A DNA stretch of 64,000 nt from Verrucomicrobiota bacterium (GCA_023428905.1 JAEYWP010000025.1:1-64000); one strand, 5' to 3'. Positions 34,844 through 43,169 are shown, numbered from the stretch's first letter. The notes: generated by a model from the sequence alone, not told the origin. Translations and numbers: made by a program.

Positions 34844-34859
34844 TGGCACGTGTTTGGCA
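34844..34859 (+). promoter_or_regulatory. Sigma-54 promoter for the DUF1328 gene
   Basis: The sequence TGGCACG-TGTT-TGGCA matches the sigma-54 consensus TGGCACGN4TTGCW at every position except one (T to G), with correct spacing of the -24 and -12 elements. Transcription would start near 34871, giving a leader of about 126 bases before the small DUF1328 gene. A gene for a sigma-54 activator lies just downstream, at 35346. Confidence 0.65.
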
Positions 34860-34895
34860 TCCTTGGGACGCCCCGACATTGAAACGACACGCAAC

Positions 34896-35003
34896 ATGAA
34901 CCTCTCCATACACAGCTTTCGACCGCTTGCCACCGCGCAACGCAGTGCGCTTTCGGGGTGCCGGACACTGGGTGAGGAGAAGACCCTAGGTTTGCCATGT
35001 TGA
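34896..35003 (+). CDS. Possible 35-codon upstream ORF
   Basis: Within the leader after the sigma-54 promoter, an ATG at 34896 opens a 35-residue frame (MNLSIHSFRPLATAQRSALS at its start) that ends at TGA 35001-35003. The frame therefore overlaps the first 7 bases of the DUF1328 gene. No clear ribosome site precedes it. It may be non-coding, or it may couple translation of the next gene. Confidence 0.2.
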   Translation: MNLSIHSFRPLATAQRSALSGCRTLGEEKTLGLPC

Positions 35004-35182
35004 ACTGGGCCATCACTTTCCTTCTGTTGAGTCTCGTCTCGATCTTCTTCACCTTGATCGGAACTGCGGGTGACTTCGCGAGTCTGTTGGCGCGGTTTGC
35101 TTCAGTTTGTTTCCTGGTGATGGCGGTAGCGACCTTTGGTATTCGTTGGTGGCTCCGCCACCGGCACCCGGGCGCGAGTTGA
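34997..35182 (+). CDS. Small DUF1328-like membrane protein
   Basis: 61-residue protein with two hydrophobic segments (LNWAITFLLLSLVSIFFTLI and VCFLVMAVATFGIRWW) joined by GTAGDFASLLARF. The opening MLNWAITFLLL and the GTAGDFAS turn resemble DUF1328 (YtjA-like) proteins, small membrane proteins often under stress control. Upstream is a sigma-54-type promoter, and the gene ends at a perfect terminator (35254-35289), so it is probably its own transcript. Its function is unknown. Confidence 0.7.
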   Translation: MLNWAITFLLLSLVSIFFTLIGTAGDFASLLARFASVCFLVMAVATFGIRWWLRHRHPGAS

Positions 35183-35253
35183 GGCAGTTCTTTCGTCACT
35201 TTCCCGAATTCCCGGAGGTGTTACTTCCGGGATTGTTAGTTGAAGCTGGACCT

Positions 35254-35289
35254 GGCGGGGCCGCTTGAGCGGCCCCGCCTTGGCTTTTT
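35254..35289 (+). terminator. Rho-independent terminator after the DUF1328 gene
   Basis: GGCGGGGCCGC and GCGGCCCCGCC form a perfect 11-bp stem around a TTGA loop at 35254-35279. A T-run follows shortly (TTGGCTTTTT). It separates the small gene from the sigma-54 activator gene, which starts at 35346. Confidence 0.85.
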
Positions 35290-35345
35290 AAAGAGGCAGC
35301 TTGCGGAACGGACGACACTGACGGCTTACTGGGCGCGGCACCTGT

Positions 35346-36680
35346 ATGCGTGTTCTGATCGTAGATGATGAGCCGAGTATCCGGAAGACGACCGGTCTTG
35401 CGGTGGAAACCATGGGTCACGAGGTGGTCTCGGTCCCGAATGGCGCCAAGGCGCTGAAAACCTTGGAGGAGGGCCCCTGTGACGTCTGCTTTCTCGACGT
35501 GAACCTCGGCAACGAGGACGGCCTGGTCGTCCTCGAGAAGTTGCTCAAGGCGCAGTCGACGCTGGTGGTGGTGATGTTCACCGCCTACGCGAGCATCAGT
35601 GTCGCGGTGGAGGCGATGCGGCGCGGCGCGTTCGACTTCATTCCCAAGCCCTTCACCCCGGATCAAATCCGGCAGGTGCTGGACAAGGTGGGCAAAACCC
35701 GCCGCCTGGAGCAGAAAGTCCAGCAGCTCGAGAGCCAGCTGAACGAGCACTCCCCCGACGTCGACTTGTCGTCAGACGAGCCCGGCATGGTGAAGACGCT
35801 CCAGATCGCATTCAAGGCGGCGGAGACTCCCGCGACCGTCCTGATCCTCGGGCCCAGCGGTACCGGCAAGAGCGTATTGGCGCGAGAAATACACAAGCGC
35901 TCCCCGCAGAAGGAGGCGACGTTCGTGACGGTCAACTGCCCGAGCCTGTCGAAGGAGCTGCTCGAAAGTGAGCTCTTCGGGCACGTCAAAGGTTCCTTCA
36001 CCGGCGCGGTGGGCGACACCTTCGGCAAGGTGGCGGCGGCCGACGGCGGCACCCTTTTCCTGGATGAGATCGGCGAGATGCCGCTGGAAATCCAGCCCAA
36101 GCTGCTCCGGCTGCTGCAGGAGCGTGAATACGAGCGGGTGGGTGAGGCGCGGATCCGCAAGGCCAACGTCCGGGTGATCGCCGCCACCAACCGCAACCTC
36201 GCCGAGGAGGTGAAGGCGGGCCGTTTCCGCGAGGACCTGTTTTACCGCCTCAACGTCATCAATCTCACCCTGCCGGGGCTGAAGGACCGCCCCGCCGATC
36301 TCATGCGCATGGCGGAGAACTACCGGCTGTTCTTCGCCGGGCGTATTGGGAAAAAGATTACCGGTTTCGCCGCTCCGGTGAAGGATGCGTTTGTCCGTTA
36401 CAGCTGGCCCGGCAACCTCCGCGAATTGCGAAACGTGATCGAACGCGCCGTCATTCTCTCCGCCGGAGAAATGATCGAGCTGGAGGACCTGCCCGACGAG
36501 TTTGCCCCCACCGGGGACTCGAGCGTCGCGGTGGGAGCCCGGGTCACGATCGACCAGCTGGAGGCAGAGCACATTCGCCGGATCCTCGCCACCGCGAAGA
36601 ACCTCGACGAGGCGGCGCGCATCCTGGGCATCGATCCCGCCACGCTCTACCGCAAACGTCAGAAGCTGGGACTGCTCTAG
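35346..36680 (+). CDS. Sigma-54-dependent response regulator (NtrC family)
   Basis: 444-residue activator with three domains: a receiver (MRVLIVDDEPSIRKTTGLAV; CFLDVNLGNEDGL with the acceptor Asp), an AAA+ domain, and a Fis-type helix-turn-helix (DEAARILGIDPATLYRKRQK). Walker A is GPSGTGKS around residue 170. The sigma-54 contact loop reads GSFTGA rather than GAFTGA, near residue 217. Walker B is LFLDEIGEMPLEI. The single-residue change in the loop is a known natural variant in some activators. The cognate kinase follows after 21 bases. A predicted sigma-54 promoter lies about 500 bases upstream. Confidence 0.94.
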   Translation: MRVLIVDDEPSIRKTTGLAVETMGHEVVSVPNGAKALKTLEEGPCDVCFLDVNLGNEDGLVVLEKLLKAQSTLVVVMFTAYASISVAVEAMRRGAFDFIPKPFTPDQIRQVLDKVGKTRRLEQKVQQLESQLNEHSPDVDLSSDEPGMVKTLQIAFKAAETPATVLILGPSGTGKSVLAREIHKRSPQKEATFVTVNCPSLSKELLESELFGHVKGSFTGAVGDTFGKVAAADGGTLFLDEIGEMPLEIQPKLLRLLQEREYERVGEARIRKANVRVIAATNRNLAEEVKAGRFREDLFYRLNVINLTLPGLKDRPADLMRMAENYRLFFAGRIGKKITGFAAPVKDAFVRYSWPGNLRELRNVIERAVILSAGEMIELEDLPDEFAPTGDSSVAVGARVTIDQLEAEHIRRILATAKNLDEAARILGIDPATLYRKRQKLGLL

Positions 36681-36701
36681 GCCCCGCGCCTGACCGGCAC
36701 G

Positions 36702-38546
36702 ATGCTCCGCACCCGCCTTTACCTGGGCCTGCTCCCTCTTCTCGTCCTGTTCATGGCCGTGGGCATGGCGGCGATGTTGATCTGCCGGGAGCTTGCCCAG
36801 TCGGTCGAGACGCGGCTGGTCCAGACTTACCGGCTGATGATCGGCACCTACGAGATGCGCGACTCGGCCGGGAGGATGACGGAGGCGCTCCACCAGGCTC
36901 AGAACGGCCGGGTCTTCGAGGCAAAAAGTGGTTTCACCGAGTTTCGCAGCCGCTTCCAACGCGAGCTGATGGAGCAGTCCTTCGCGTCCGCTGGCACGCC
37001 CCGGGGCGCAGAGCTCGCCGCAGTGGCCGATGCTTTCGATCGCCTCTCTGCCTTCGGCAACGAGACCTTTGACCGGGGGAAAGGCGCGTCGCTCGCCACC
37101 TACCAGCAGACGGAAGCGGCGTTCTTCCAAACGCTGAAATCGCTGGAGGAGCTCACCGCGCGCGATTACGCGAACATCAAAAACGAGCAGCGGCGCGTCA
37201 CCCGCATCGTCCATAGCAGCATCAATGTCCTGGCCGCGGCGCTGGTCGGGGGGATCCTGCTTTCGCTCTTCCTCTCCTACCGGCTTGCGCGCTCGCTCCT
37301 GCAGCCGATCCAGATGCTCACGGCATCGGCCGCGGCCCTCGGTGAGGGGCAGCTGGACCGCGATGTCCCCGTCAGTTCTCGGGACGAGATCGGCGAACTG
37401 GCGCGTGCCTTCAACACCATGGCTGCGAAGTTGCGGGCCTACCGCGAAGCAACCGCCGCCAAGGTGGTGCAGGCCCAGCGTACGATGGAGGCCACCCTCG
37501 CCTCGACGCCGGACCCCTTGTTCATCGTCGACCGCCAAGGCTCGGTGGTGGTGCGCAACCCCGCTGGAGAGGTGCTGGCGGAGCGGGCCCGCTTCTCGAG
37601 CGGCTTTCCGCCTGAGCTGGCGGAGCGGCTGAACGAGGTGTTGACCTCGGGAAACCACTTCCTGCCCACCGCCTATGACCAGGTGATCACGTTCGAAGTC
37701 GAGCGGACGGAACGCCACTTTCTCCCACGCATCCTTGCGATCGGCGACCAGCTCACGGGCTTCGGCGGCGCGGCGATGATCCTGCAGGATGTCACCAAGT
37801 TCCGCCTGCTCGACGATGCGAAGAGCAACCTCGTGGGCACCGTGAGCCACGAGCTGAAAACGCCGCTCACCAGCCTGCGCATGGCGATCTACCTGCTGCT
37901 CGAAAAAAACATTGGCGGGCTCACGCGCTCGCAGCAGGACCTCTTGGAAACCGCGCGTGATGACGCAGACCGCCTTATCCGGATTCTCAACGATATCCTC
38001 GACCTGGCCCGGCTGGAAAGCGGCGTGGCCTCCCTGAACCTGCGGCCGGTCGGGGTCCGTGGCCTGCTCGACGACATGGTGCGGGAGATCCGCCCGATCG
38101 TGGAGGCAGCGGAGCAGCAGGTCGCAGTCGAGATCGCAGACGGGGTCGAGACGGTCTGCGTCGATCCGGACCGTATCCGCCACGTCTTCATCAACCTGCT
38201 GGCGAACGCCTCGAAATATTCCCCCTCCGAAAGCACGATCTCCCTGTATGCCCGGCCGGATACCGGAGGCTACACCCGTTTCGGCGTGCGGGACCGCGGC
38301 CCGGGCATCCCCGAGGAGAGTGTGCCCTACATCTTCGAAAAGTTCTACCGCGTGCCCGGCCAGAAGAAGAAGGGCGCGGGCCTGGGGCTGACCATTGCCC
38401 GCGAAATCGTGGTGGGCCACGGGGGGACGATCGCATGCACCAGCAAGGTGGGAGAGGGCAGCGATTTTTATTTCCTCATCCCGGGAGCGGAGGCGAGCCG
38501 CGCCGCAGAGGAGGAGCGTGCCCTTTCCACTTCCCTCCATGAATAA
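36702..38546 (+). CDS. Membrane histidine kinase with HAMP and PAS domains
   Basis: 614-residue kinase. An N-terminal membrane segment (RLYLGLLPLLVLFMAVGMAA) and a second one (LAAALVGGILLSLFLSYRLA) bracket a helical periplasmic domain of about 140 residues. HAMP, a coiled region, a PAS-like domain (STPDPLFIVDRQGSVVVRNP) and the HisKA box VSHELKTPLTS around residue 382 follow, then an HATPase domain (VFINLLANASKYSP; DRGPGIPEE). Architecture recalls KinB, the partner of AlgB, an NtrC-type regulator; the resemblance is by domain order only. The last 8 bases overlap the next small gene. Confidence 0.92.
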   Translation: MLRTRLYLGLLPLLVLFMAVGMAAMLICRELAQSVETRLVQTYRLMIGTYEMRDSAGRMTEALHQAQNGRVFEAKSGFTEFRSRFQRELMEQSFASAGTPRGAELAAVADAFDRLSAFGNETFDRGKGASLATYQQTEAAFFQTLKSLEELTARDYANIKNEQRRVTRIVHSSINVLAAALVGGILLSLFLSYRLARSLLQPIQMLTASAAALGEGQLDRDVPVSSRDEIGELARAFNTMAAKLRAYREATAAKVVQAQRTMEATLASTPDPLFIVDRQGSVVVRNPAGEVLAERARFSSGFPPELAERLNEVLTSGNHFLPTAYDQVITFEVERTERHFLPRILAIGDQLTGFGGAAMILQDVTKFRLLDDAKSNLVGTVSHELKTPLTSLRMAIYLLLEKNIGGLTRSQQDLLETARDDADRLIRILNDILDLARLESGVASLNLRPVGVRGLLDDMVREIRPIVEAAEQQVAVEIADGVETVCVDPDRIRHVFINLLANASKYSPSESTISLYARPDTGGYTRFGVRDRGPGIPEESVPYIFEKFYRVPGQKKKGAGLGLTIAREIVVGHGGTIACTSKVGEGSDFYFLIPGAEASRAAEEERALSTSLHE

Positions 38547-38760
38547 ACTGCTTTTCGCCCTGCTTCTCCTCACCGCCGGTGGCGTGCTCCTTTATCTCGG
38601 TTACGAACGGCGCGAGTCCCTCGCGGGGGCCGCCGAGTCGTTCGGGCACGACATTGCCTCCGCTTTCGATGGCGAACCGCGCGTGGCTGAGCACACCTGG
38701 TATTTCGCCGGCGGCGGCGCGTTGGCCGTGGCCGGGGTGGTTATGCTGCTGCGGCGCTGA
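38539..38760 (+). CDS. DUF3185-like small membrane protein
   Basis: 73-residue protein with two hydrophobic segments (LLFALLLLTAGGVLLYLGYE and AGGGALAVAGVVMLL). The internal stretch SLAGAAESFGHDIASAFDGE resembles DUF3185 proteins. Its start overlaps the kinase stop by 8 bases, so it is likely made from the same transcript as the two-component system. Together with the DUF1328-like gene it brackets the regulators with small membrane proteins. Confidence 0.68.
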   Translation: MNKLLFALLLLTAGGVLLYLGYERRESLAGAAESFGHDIASAFDGEPRVAEHTWYFAGGGALAVAGVVMLLRR

Positions 38761-38765
38761 CGCGG

Positions 38766-41351
38766 TCAGCGCTTGCGCTGGATCTGCTGCGGCGCCGCCT
38801 CCATCTGTCCGCGCGTCACGCCGAGCTGATTGAGCAGCTTCAGCTCGCGCCAGAGGGCGTCTCCGGTGAGCTCTCCCCTTAGGAGCCGGGTATAGCGGTC
38901 CGCAGTGCGGCTCACCTCGTCCGGAGTCTCGTTCACGAATTCGACGCGGAAGGCCCGGGCCCCAAGTTCGAGAAAACGCCCGACGTATTCGGCGCCGGAC
39001 TGCGCCCGGTTGTTGTAAACCGTGTTTCGACAGCCTGCGTCCGCCTTGAGCGGGAGCTCCGCCCCGACGCGGTCGCGGAGCCTGACATCATGGCTCTCGC
39101 AGGGACGCCCGCAGTCGCGGTAGTCGCGACCTTCGGAGAGGAAGGCGCAGAACACGCAGTGCTCCATGTGAAACATCGGCATGTGCTGGTGCACGGTGAT
39201 GTCGAACCAGCCGCCCGGCGCGGCGGAGAGCAGCGCCTCGAGCTGCACGACGTTGAGATCGTACGATGCGGTGACACGTTCCAGTCCGTAGTGGCGGATA
39301 TAATACTCGGCGGTGAGCGGGTTCGCCACGTTGAGGGAGAAATCGCCGCGCCGCCGGTCGCCGGCAAAAAAAGCCAGGTGGTCGTGGTTGCGCACCAGAT
39401 AACCATCCGCTTCGCAGGAGCGCACCTGCTTGAGGATCCACTCCTCGCCCGGCTTGGTGATCCTGGGCGGGGCGACCCAGATGGTGCGACGCCGGGCTTG
39501 TTCCAGCGGCAGGCGATCCTGGTCGAGACGAAACGCCGCCACCGCGTCCCGGTACCGTTTCGGGTTCTCGAATTCGCAATAAAACGTGGCCACACCGGGG
39601 CAGGCGAGTGCGGCCTGCAGTTGGTCAGGGGTCCGCACGACCAGGATGAGTTCGGGCGCGGCCAGCGGCGGCTGCGCGGTGCTCGAGGGATCCGGGCGCG
39701 TGGTGGCCATTGCATTCAGCTGCCACCGCCGCGGCTGGGCGCGCTGCTCCTGCAGGAGGGCCACGGCGTCCCGCCGCAGGCGGTTCAGTTCGCTGAGCGG
39801 CAGCATCACCGCACCCTCCAGCAACGAGCGAACTACCCCGAGCCGGAACGGCGTCCCTCCGAGACGCCCCAGCTGCTCGCGGAGCCGCGCCTCCGTCAGG
39901 GGCTGGCTGTCTGCCGTCTCCAGCGGCACCTGCGACTGCACGCGCGCGAGGTGCCCTTCCTCGTCCTGGAAGAGGGCGGTGAGGGGGCTGCCGGCGTGCC
40001 CATGCACCTCGAGTGACACCGGGCGCTGGAAGCGGATCTTCTCGCCCTCGAAGGTTTGGCGCACGCGGCGGTCCAGCTCCGGATCGTTGGTTTTCCAAAG
40101 CCGCTGTCCCGGCCGTACGCGAGAGAGCTGCAGGTCATCGCGCCCAAAGCGGAGCAAAGTTTCCTCGCCCCGGGGTTGAAGGTCATAGACGCGGCCACCC
40201 TGTTCGCCCTTCTCCGGGGTGCCGGCGTCGAAGACGATGCCGTCGCCGCGCTTGAGAGGGGCGAGCAGGCGAACGGCAACGGCATCGCCCGCCACGGCGG
40301 AAACCGTGCCGAGGAAGACCCCGCGTTTTGTCCCAAACCGTCCGTGGGCCAGGGCCTGGTTGTCGATGCCGCGGAACCAGCCGGTGTAGAGTCCGCGCGA
40401 AAAGCTCATCTCCAGCTCGTACCGCTCCTCGGGTTGGGCCACCGGGGCGGAGGGTGGGGGTGTTACCCCCGCCGTTGTGGCCGCCGCCATCACCCGGTCC
40501 AGCGCCTGCCGGTAGACCCGCGTGATGCTGGCCACGTACTCCGGGCTCTTCAGCCGGCCCTCGATCTTCAGGGAGGCGACCCCCACGCGCACCAACTCGG
40601 GCAATACATCGATGCCGGCCAGATCCTGGGGGCTGAGCAGGTAACGGCGGTCGCCGAGTTCGATCCGGTTTCCGTCCGCCACCAGGTCATAGGGAAGACG
40701 GCAGGCCTGGGCGCACTCCCCGCGGTTGGCGGAGCGGCCCCCGAGCGACTCGCTGGTGAGGCATTGGCCGGAATAGGCGACGCAGAGGGCTCCGTGGACA
40801 AAGACCTCGAGGGGAAGCGGATTCCCGGACGCGTATTGGGCATCCTGGATACGCCCGATCTCCGCAATGGAGTTTTCGCGCGCGAGCACCACCAGTTGTG
40901 CTCCCAGCTCCCGGGCGAACGCCACGCCGGCCGCGCTCGTCACCGTCATCTGGGTGGAAACGTGGATGGGAAAATCGGGCGAGAGCCTCCGGATCAGCCG
41001 GCACATGCCGACGTCCTGGACGATGGCCGCATCCACGCCGGCCCGGATGATGGTTCGAAGGTACTCGCGGGCGTCGTCGACCTCGTTCGCAAACACCAGG
41101 GTGTTGAAGGTGACATAACCGCGGACGCCGCGTTGATGCAGGAAGCGCATCAGGGCGGGCAGGTCCGCCTGGGTGAAGTTGTGTGCCCGCATGCGGGCGT
41201 TGAACCGCTCCAGCCCAAAATAGATGGCGTCGGCGCCGTTCTCCACCGCCGCGCGGGCACATTCCCAATCTCCCGCCGGGGCCAGGAGTTCAGGCCGGCG
41301 GGCGGCGGAACCCGGGGAGGAGGGCGTGGGTGTGCTGGACGTTCCTGTCAT
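38766..41351 (-). CDS. U32 family peptidase (RlhA/YhbU-like)
   Basis: 861-residue protein from the ATG at 41351; an in-frame GTG at 41441 would add 30 residues and abut the divergent gene, so I prefer the shorter form. The U32 motif region comes early (ELLAPAGDWECARAAVENGA), with the characteristic VFVHGALCVAYSGQCLTSES further on. A long C-terminal extension with several Cys (DCGRPCESHDVRLRDRVGAE) ends the protein. Members of this group act in 23S rRNA hydroxylation (RlhA) or prephenate-derived tRNA modification (TrhP). Which applies here cannot be read from sequence alone. Confidence 0.85.
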   Translation of the reverse strand: MTGTSSTPTPSSPGSAARRPELLAPAGDWECARAAVENGADAIYFGLERFNARMRAHNFTQADLPALMRFLHQRGVRGYVTFNTLVFANEVDDAREYLRTIIRAGVDAAIVQDVGMCRLIRRLSPDFPIHVSTQMTVTSAAGVAFARELGAQLVVLARENSIAEIGRIQDAQYASGNPLPLEVFVHGALCVAYSGQCLTSESLGGRSANRGECAQACRLPYDLVADGNRIELGDRRYLLSPQDLAGIDVLPELVRVGVASLKIEGRLKSPEYVASITRVYRQALDRVMAAATTAGVTPPPSAPVAQPEERYELEMSFSRGLYTGWFRGIDNQALAHGRFGTKRGVFLGTVSAVAGDAVAVRLLAPLKRGDGIVFDAGTPEKGEQGGRVYDLQPRGEETLLRFGRDDLQLSRVRPGQRLWKTNDPELDRRVRQTFEGEKIRFQRPVSLEVHGHAGSPLTALFQDEEGHLARVQSQVPLETADSQPLTEARLREQLGRLGGTPFRLGVVRSLLEGAVMLPLSELNRLRRDAVALLQEQRAQPRRWQLNAMATTRPDPSSTAQPPLAAPELILVVRTPDQLQAALACPGVATFYCEFENPKRYRDAVAAFRLDQDRLPLEQARRRTIWVAPPRITKPGEEWILKQVRSCEADGYLVRNHDHLAFFAGDRRRGDFSLNVANPLTAEYYIRHYGLERVTASYDLNVVQLEALLSAAPGGWFDITVHQHMPMFHMEHCVFCAFLSEGRDYRDCGRPCESHDVRLRDRVGAELPLKADAGCRNTVYNNRAQSGAEYVGRFLELGARAFRVEFVNETPDEVSRTADRYTRLLRGELTGDALWRELKLLNQLGVTRGQMEAAPQQIQRKR

Positions 41352-41441
41352 CGGGCTACCGCTATGTATTCCACTTGCGTCAGCAACTGGATTCCCCGGC
41401 GGCGAAGGGAACTTTGCGGGGGAGGGGCGTCTATTTTCCAC

Positions 41442-41918
41442 ATGATCTCCCGAAGCTGTTTCCGAGCGAGTGTAGTGAGTGCGGCGCTGGCGTTTGCCGG
41501 GCTGGTCCCGTGTAGTGGGGCGGCGGAGACGGCGCCCCTCAGCGCCTATGAGCGCGCGGTGCAGGAGTATGTCTCGGCGGCGGCGCAGGAGACCGCGCGG
41601 GCGCGGGCCCAGCTCGCCAAGCTCCAGCAGCCGGCGGGTGCCGCAGTGCCCGGGTCAAGCGATCTGGTGGCCGAGGTCGGCCGCGGACTGGAACGCTGCG
41701 AAGCCCTGGTGGCACAGCTGGAGAAAGCGGGCCCCTCACGCTTTGACCTGATCAAGAAGCAGTACGAAAGCGCGCGCGGCGAGCTGCTGGCCGCCCTGAG
41801 CCGCGCAGCGTCCACCCTGGCCCGCCAAACGGAGCAGGCGGGGGCGCCCGCCGCCCAAGCACCGTCGCAGGCCACGCCCCCCGTGCCGGGCGACCGCACG
41901 ACCGACACGACCCGCTAG
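41442..41918 (+). CDS. Secreted coiled-coil protein of unknown function
   Basis: 158-residue protein with a signal peptide (FRASVVSAALAFAGLVPCSG) and a mature part that is Ala/Glu/Gln-rich and helical (YERAVQEYVSAAAQETARAR, LERCEALVAQLEKAG). The C-terminus is Pro/Ala-rich. There are two cysteines, one near the signal end and one in LERCEAL. Start ATG at 41442, divergent from the U32 gene. A much longer open frame extends upstream in the same frame but belongs to no recognisable protein and is opposite the U32 gene. Role unknown. Confidence 0.7.
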   Translation: MISRSCFRASVVSAALAFAGLVPCSGAAETAPLSAYERAVQEYVSAAAQETARARAQLAKLQQPAGAAVPGSSDLVAEVGRGLERCEALVAQLEKAGPSRFDLIKKQYESARGELLAALSRAASTLARQTEQAGAPAAQAPSQATPPVPGDRTTDTTR

Positions 41919-41924
41919 CGCTGC

Positions 41925-42830
41925 TTACCGCACCCAGGGAGTGCCTTCGCGGTACGACTGCACGACCTCCCGAAGGACCCGGAGGAAGGTTTCGGCACCC
42001 CGGCTCTGATAACGCTGGAGGTGCCGGATCACCGCTATTTCACGCACAGGGGCGCTCCCGCTCAGTTCCCGGTAGGCCAGTCCCTCGTCGGCGGATGATT
42101 TTGCAACCTTGGGCAGGATCGAAATACCGACACCCAGTGCGACGAGTGCTTTGACCGTCTTGATCTGGGTGCAGCGGTAACCAATCCGCGGCTCCAGATT
42201 GTGCTCACCGCAGAAGCGATGGATCTGAGAGGTCAGGCTGCTGGATGTGCCCAGCAGGATGAACACCTCATCGGCCAGGTCCGCCGCCACGACCACGTCC
42301 TTGGTCGCGAGACGATGGCTGCCGTGGACCACGAGAAGGAGTGGTTCGGTAAACAGAGGATCCACACTGAGTTGCGGGTCCTTGATCGGAAGGGAGACGA
42401 GGGCGAGGTCCAATTCTCCGTTGAGCACGCCTTGGGCGAGCGGCTGCCGGAAGTCCTCACGCAGCGCGATGGTGAGATTGGGCGACGTCTCCGCGCACCG
42501 CGCGATCACGCGCGGAATCAGATACGGCGCGACCGTTGGAATCGCGCCAACCGTGATTTGTCGGCCGAAGGTGGGATCATCGCGGATTTCGCGCGTGGCG
42601 TTTTCGACGCCCAACAGGATCCCGCGGGCTCGGTTGAGGAAGGCGAGGCCAGCCTCCGTGGGCACGGCACGCCGACCCAGACGGTGAAAAAGCTTATGTC
42701 CCACCTCCGCTTCCAAATTGATAATCTGTTGGCTGAGAGAGGGCTGACTCACCAGACACCGCTCCGCTGCGCGGGTGAAATTTCCCGTGTCGGCCACCGC
42801 CACGGCGTAACGGAGCTGCTGTAATTCCAT
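41925..42830 (-). CDS. LysR-family regulator, OxyR-like, with Ser at the peroxidatic position
   Basis: 301-residue LysR transcription factor close to OxyR: N-terminal winged HTH (MELQQLRYAVAVADTGNFTR; VSQPSLSQQIINLEAEVG), LysR substrate domain with GILLGVENATREI and IPTVAPYLIPRVIA. In OxyR the redox pair is Cys199 and Cys208, nine residues apart. Here the matching positions are Ser198 (codon 42237-42239) and Cys207 (codon 42210-42212), in ILLGTSSSLTSQIHRFCG. So the resolving Cys is kept and the peroxidatic Cys is Ser. It may sense something other than peroxide, or be constitutive. Its start codon lies inside a predicted OxyR-type operator. Confidence 0.88.
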   Translation of the reverse strand: MELQQLRYAVAVADTGNFTRAAERCLVSQPSLSQQIINLEAEVGHKLFHRLGRRAVPTEAGLAFLNRARGILLGVENATREIRDDPTFGRQITVGAIPTVAPYLIPRVIARCAETSPNLTIALREDFRQPLAQGVLNGELDLALVSLPIKDPQLSVDPLFTEPLLLVVHGSHRLATKDVVVAADLADEVFILLGTSSSLTSQIHRFCGEHNLEPRIGYRCTQIKTVKALVALGVGISILPKVAKSSADEGLAYRELSGSAPVREIAVIRHLQRYQSRGAETFLRVLREVVQSYREGTPWVR

Positions 42831-42865
42831 AGGACTTTCCTATGGGAGCGATAGGAAACAGATAC
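42829..42865. promoter_or_regulatory. OxyR-type operator over the LysR gene start
   Basis: ATAG-N7-CTAT-N7-ATAG runs from 42829 to 42854, followed by a weak fourth element (N7 then ATAC) to 42865. This is the spacing of the OxyR tetramer site, ATAG-N7-CTAT repeated with N7 between. The first half is also a perfect palindrome, CCATAGGA and TCCTATGG at 42827-42845. The site covers the LysR start codon and ends next to a weak -35/-10 pair (TTCAAC at 42866, TAATCT at 42889, 17 bases apart) for the small gene at 42950. Confidence 0.6.
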
Positions 42866-42949
42866 TTCAACTATTATTAAGGGTGACGTAATCTAGGGGT
42901 GTTCGAACGGTTCAGCCGTACGGACCTAACCTAAATCAGAATACAAAAC

Positions 42950-43138
42950 ATGAATACCAAGCGCATCACCTTCGCCCTCATTGCAGTCGCCGTTGCGGCC
43001 ATCGCCGTAGCCGTCGCCAATGTCCGCCCTGTGGTGGGCGCCGACAGCGTGATCGGCTACGGAGCCGTGATCGCGATGCTCGCTCTCGCGGCGCTCGATT
43101 ACCGCTTCGCCGCGCGACGGGTCTTTGGCGGGCGCTGA
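42950..43138 (+). CDS. Small membrane protein of unknown function
   Basis: 62-residue protein with an N-terminal hydrophobic segment (ITFALIAVAVAAIAVAVANV) and a second one (VIGYGAVIAMLALAALDYRF), ending in a basic tail. It is divergent from the OxyR-like regulator, with the predicted operator between, and ends before a perfect terminator. These suggest a monocistronic gene regulated by the LysR protein. I do not recognise a family. Confidence 0.7.
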   Translation: MNTKRITFALIAVAVAAIAVAVANVRPVVGADSVIGYGAVIAMLALAALDYRFAARRVFGGR

Positions 43139-43169
43139 GCCCCCAACGGCGAGAGGTCGATAAACAGTC

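Noticed and set aside
35772..38573. 933-codon open frame on the minus strand opposite the sigma-54 regulator and histidine kinase
   Set aside because: It lies opposite two clearly real genes and reads as biased Arg/Gly/His-rich protein with no domain. High G+C makes such antisense frames long by chance.
40056..41441. Upstream part of the long plus-strand frame that ends in the secreted coiled-coil gene
   Set aside because: It is opposite the U32 peptidase; only the part from the ATG at 41442 carries a signal peptide and plausible composition.
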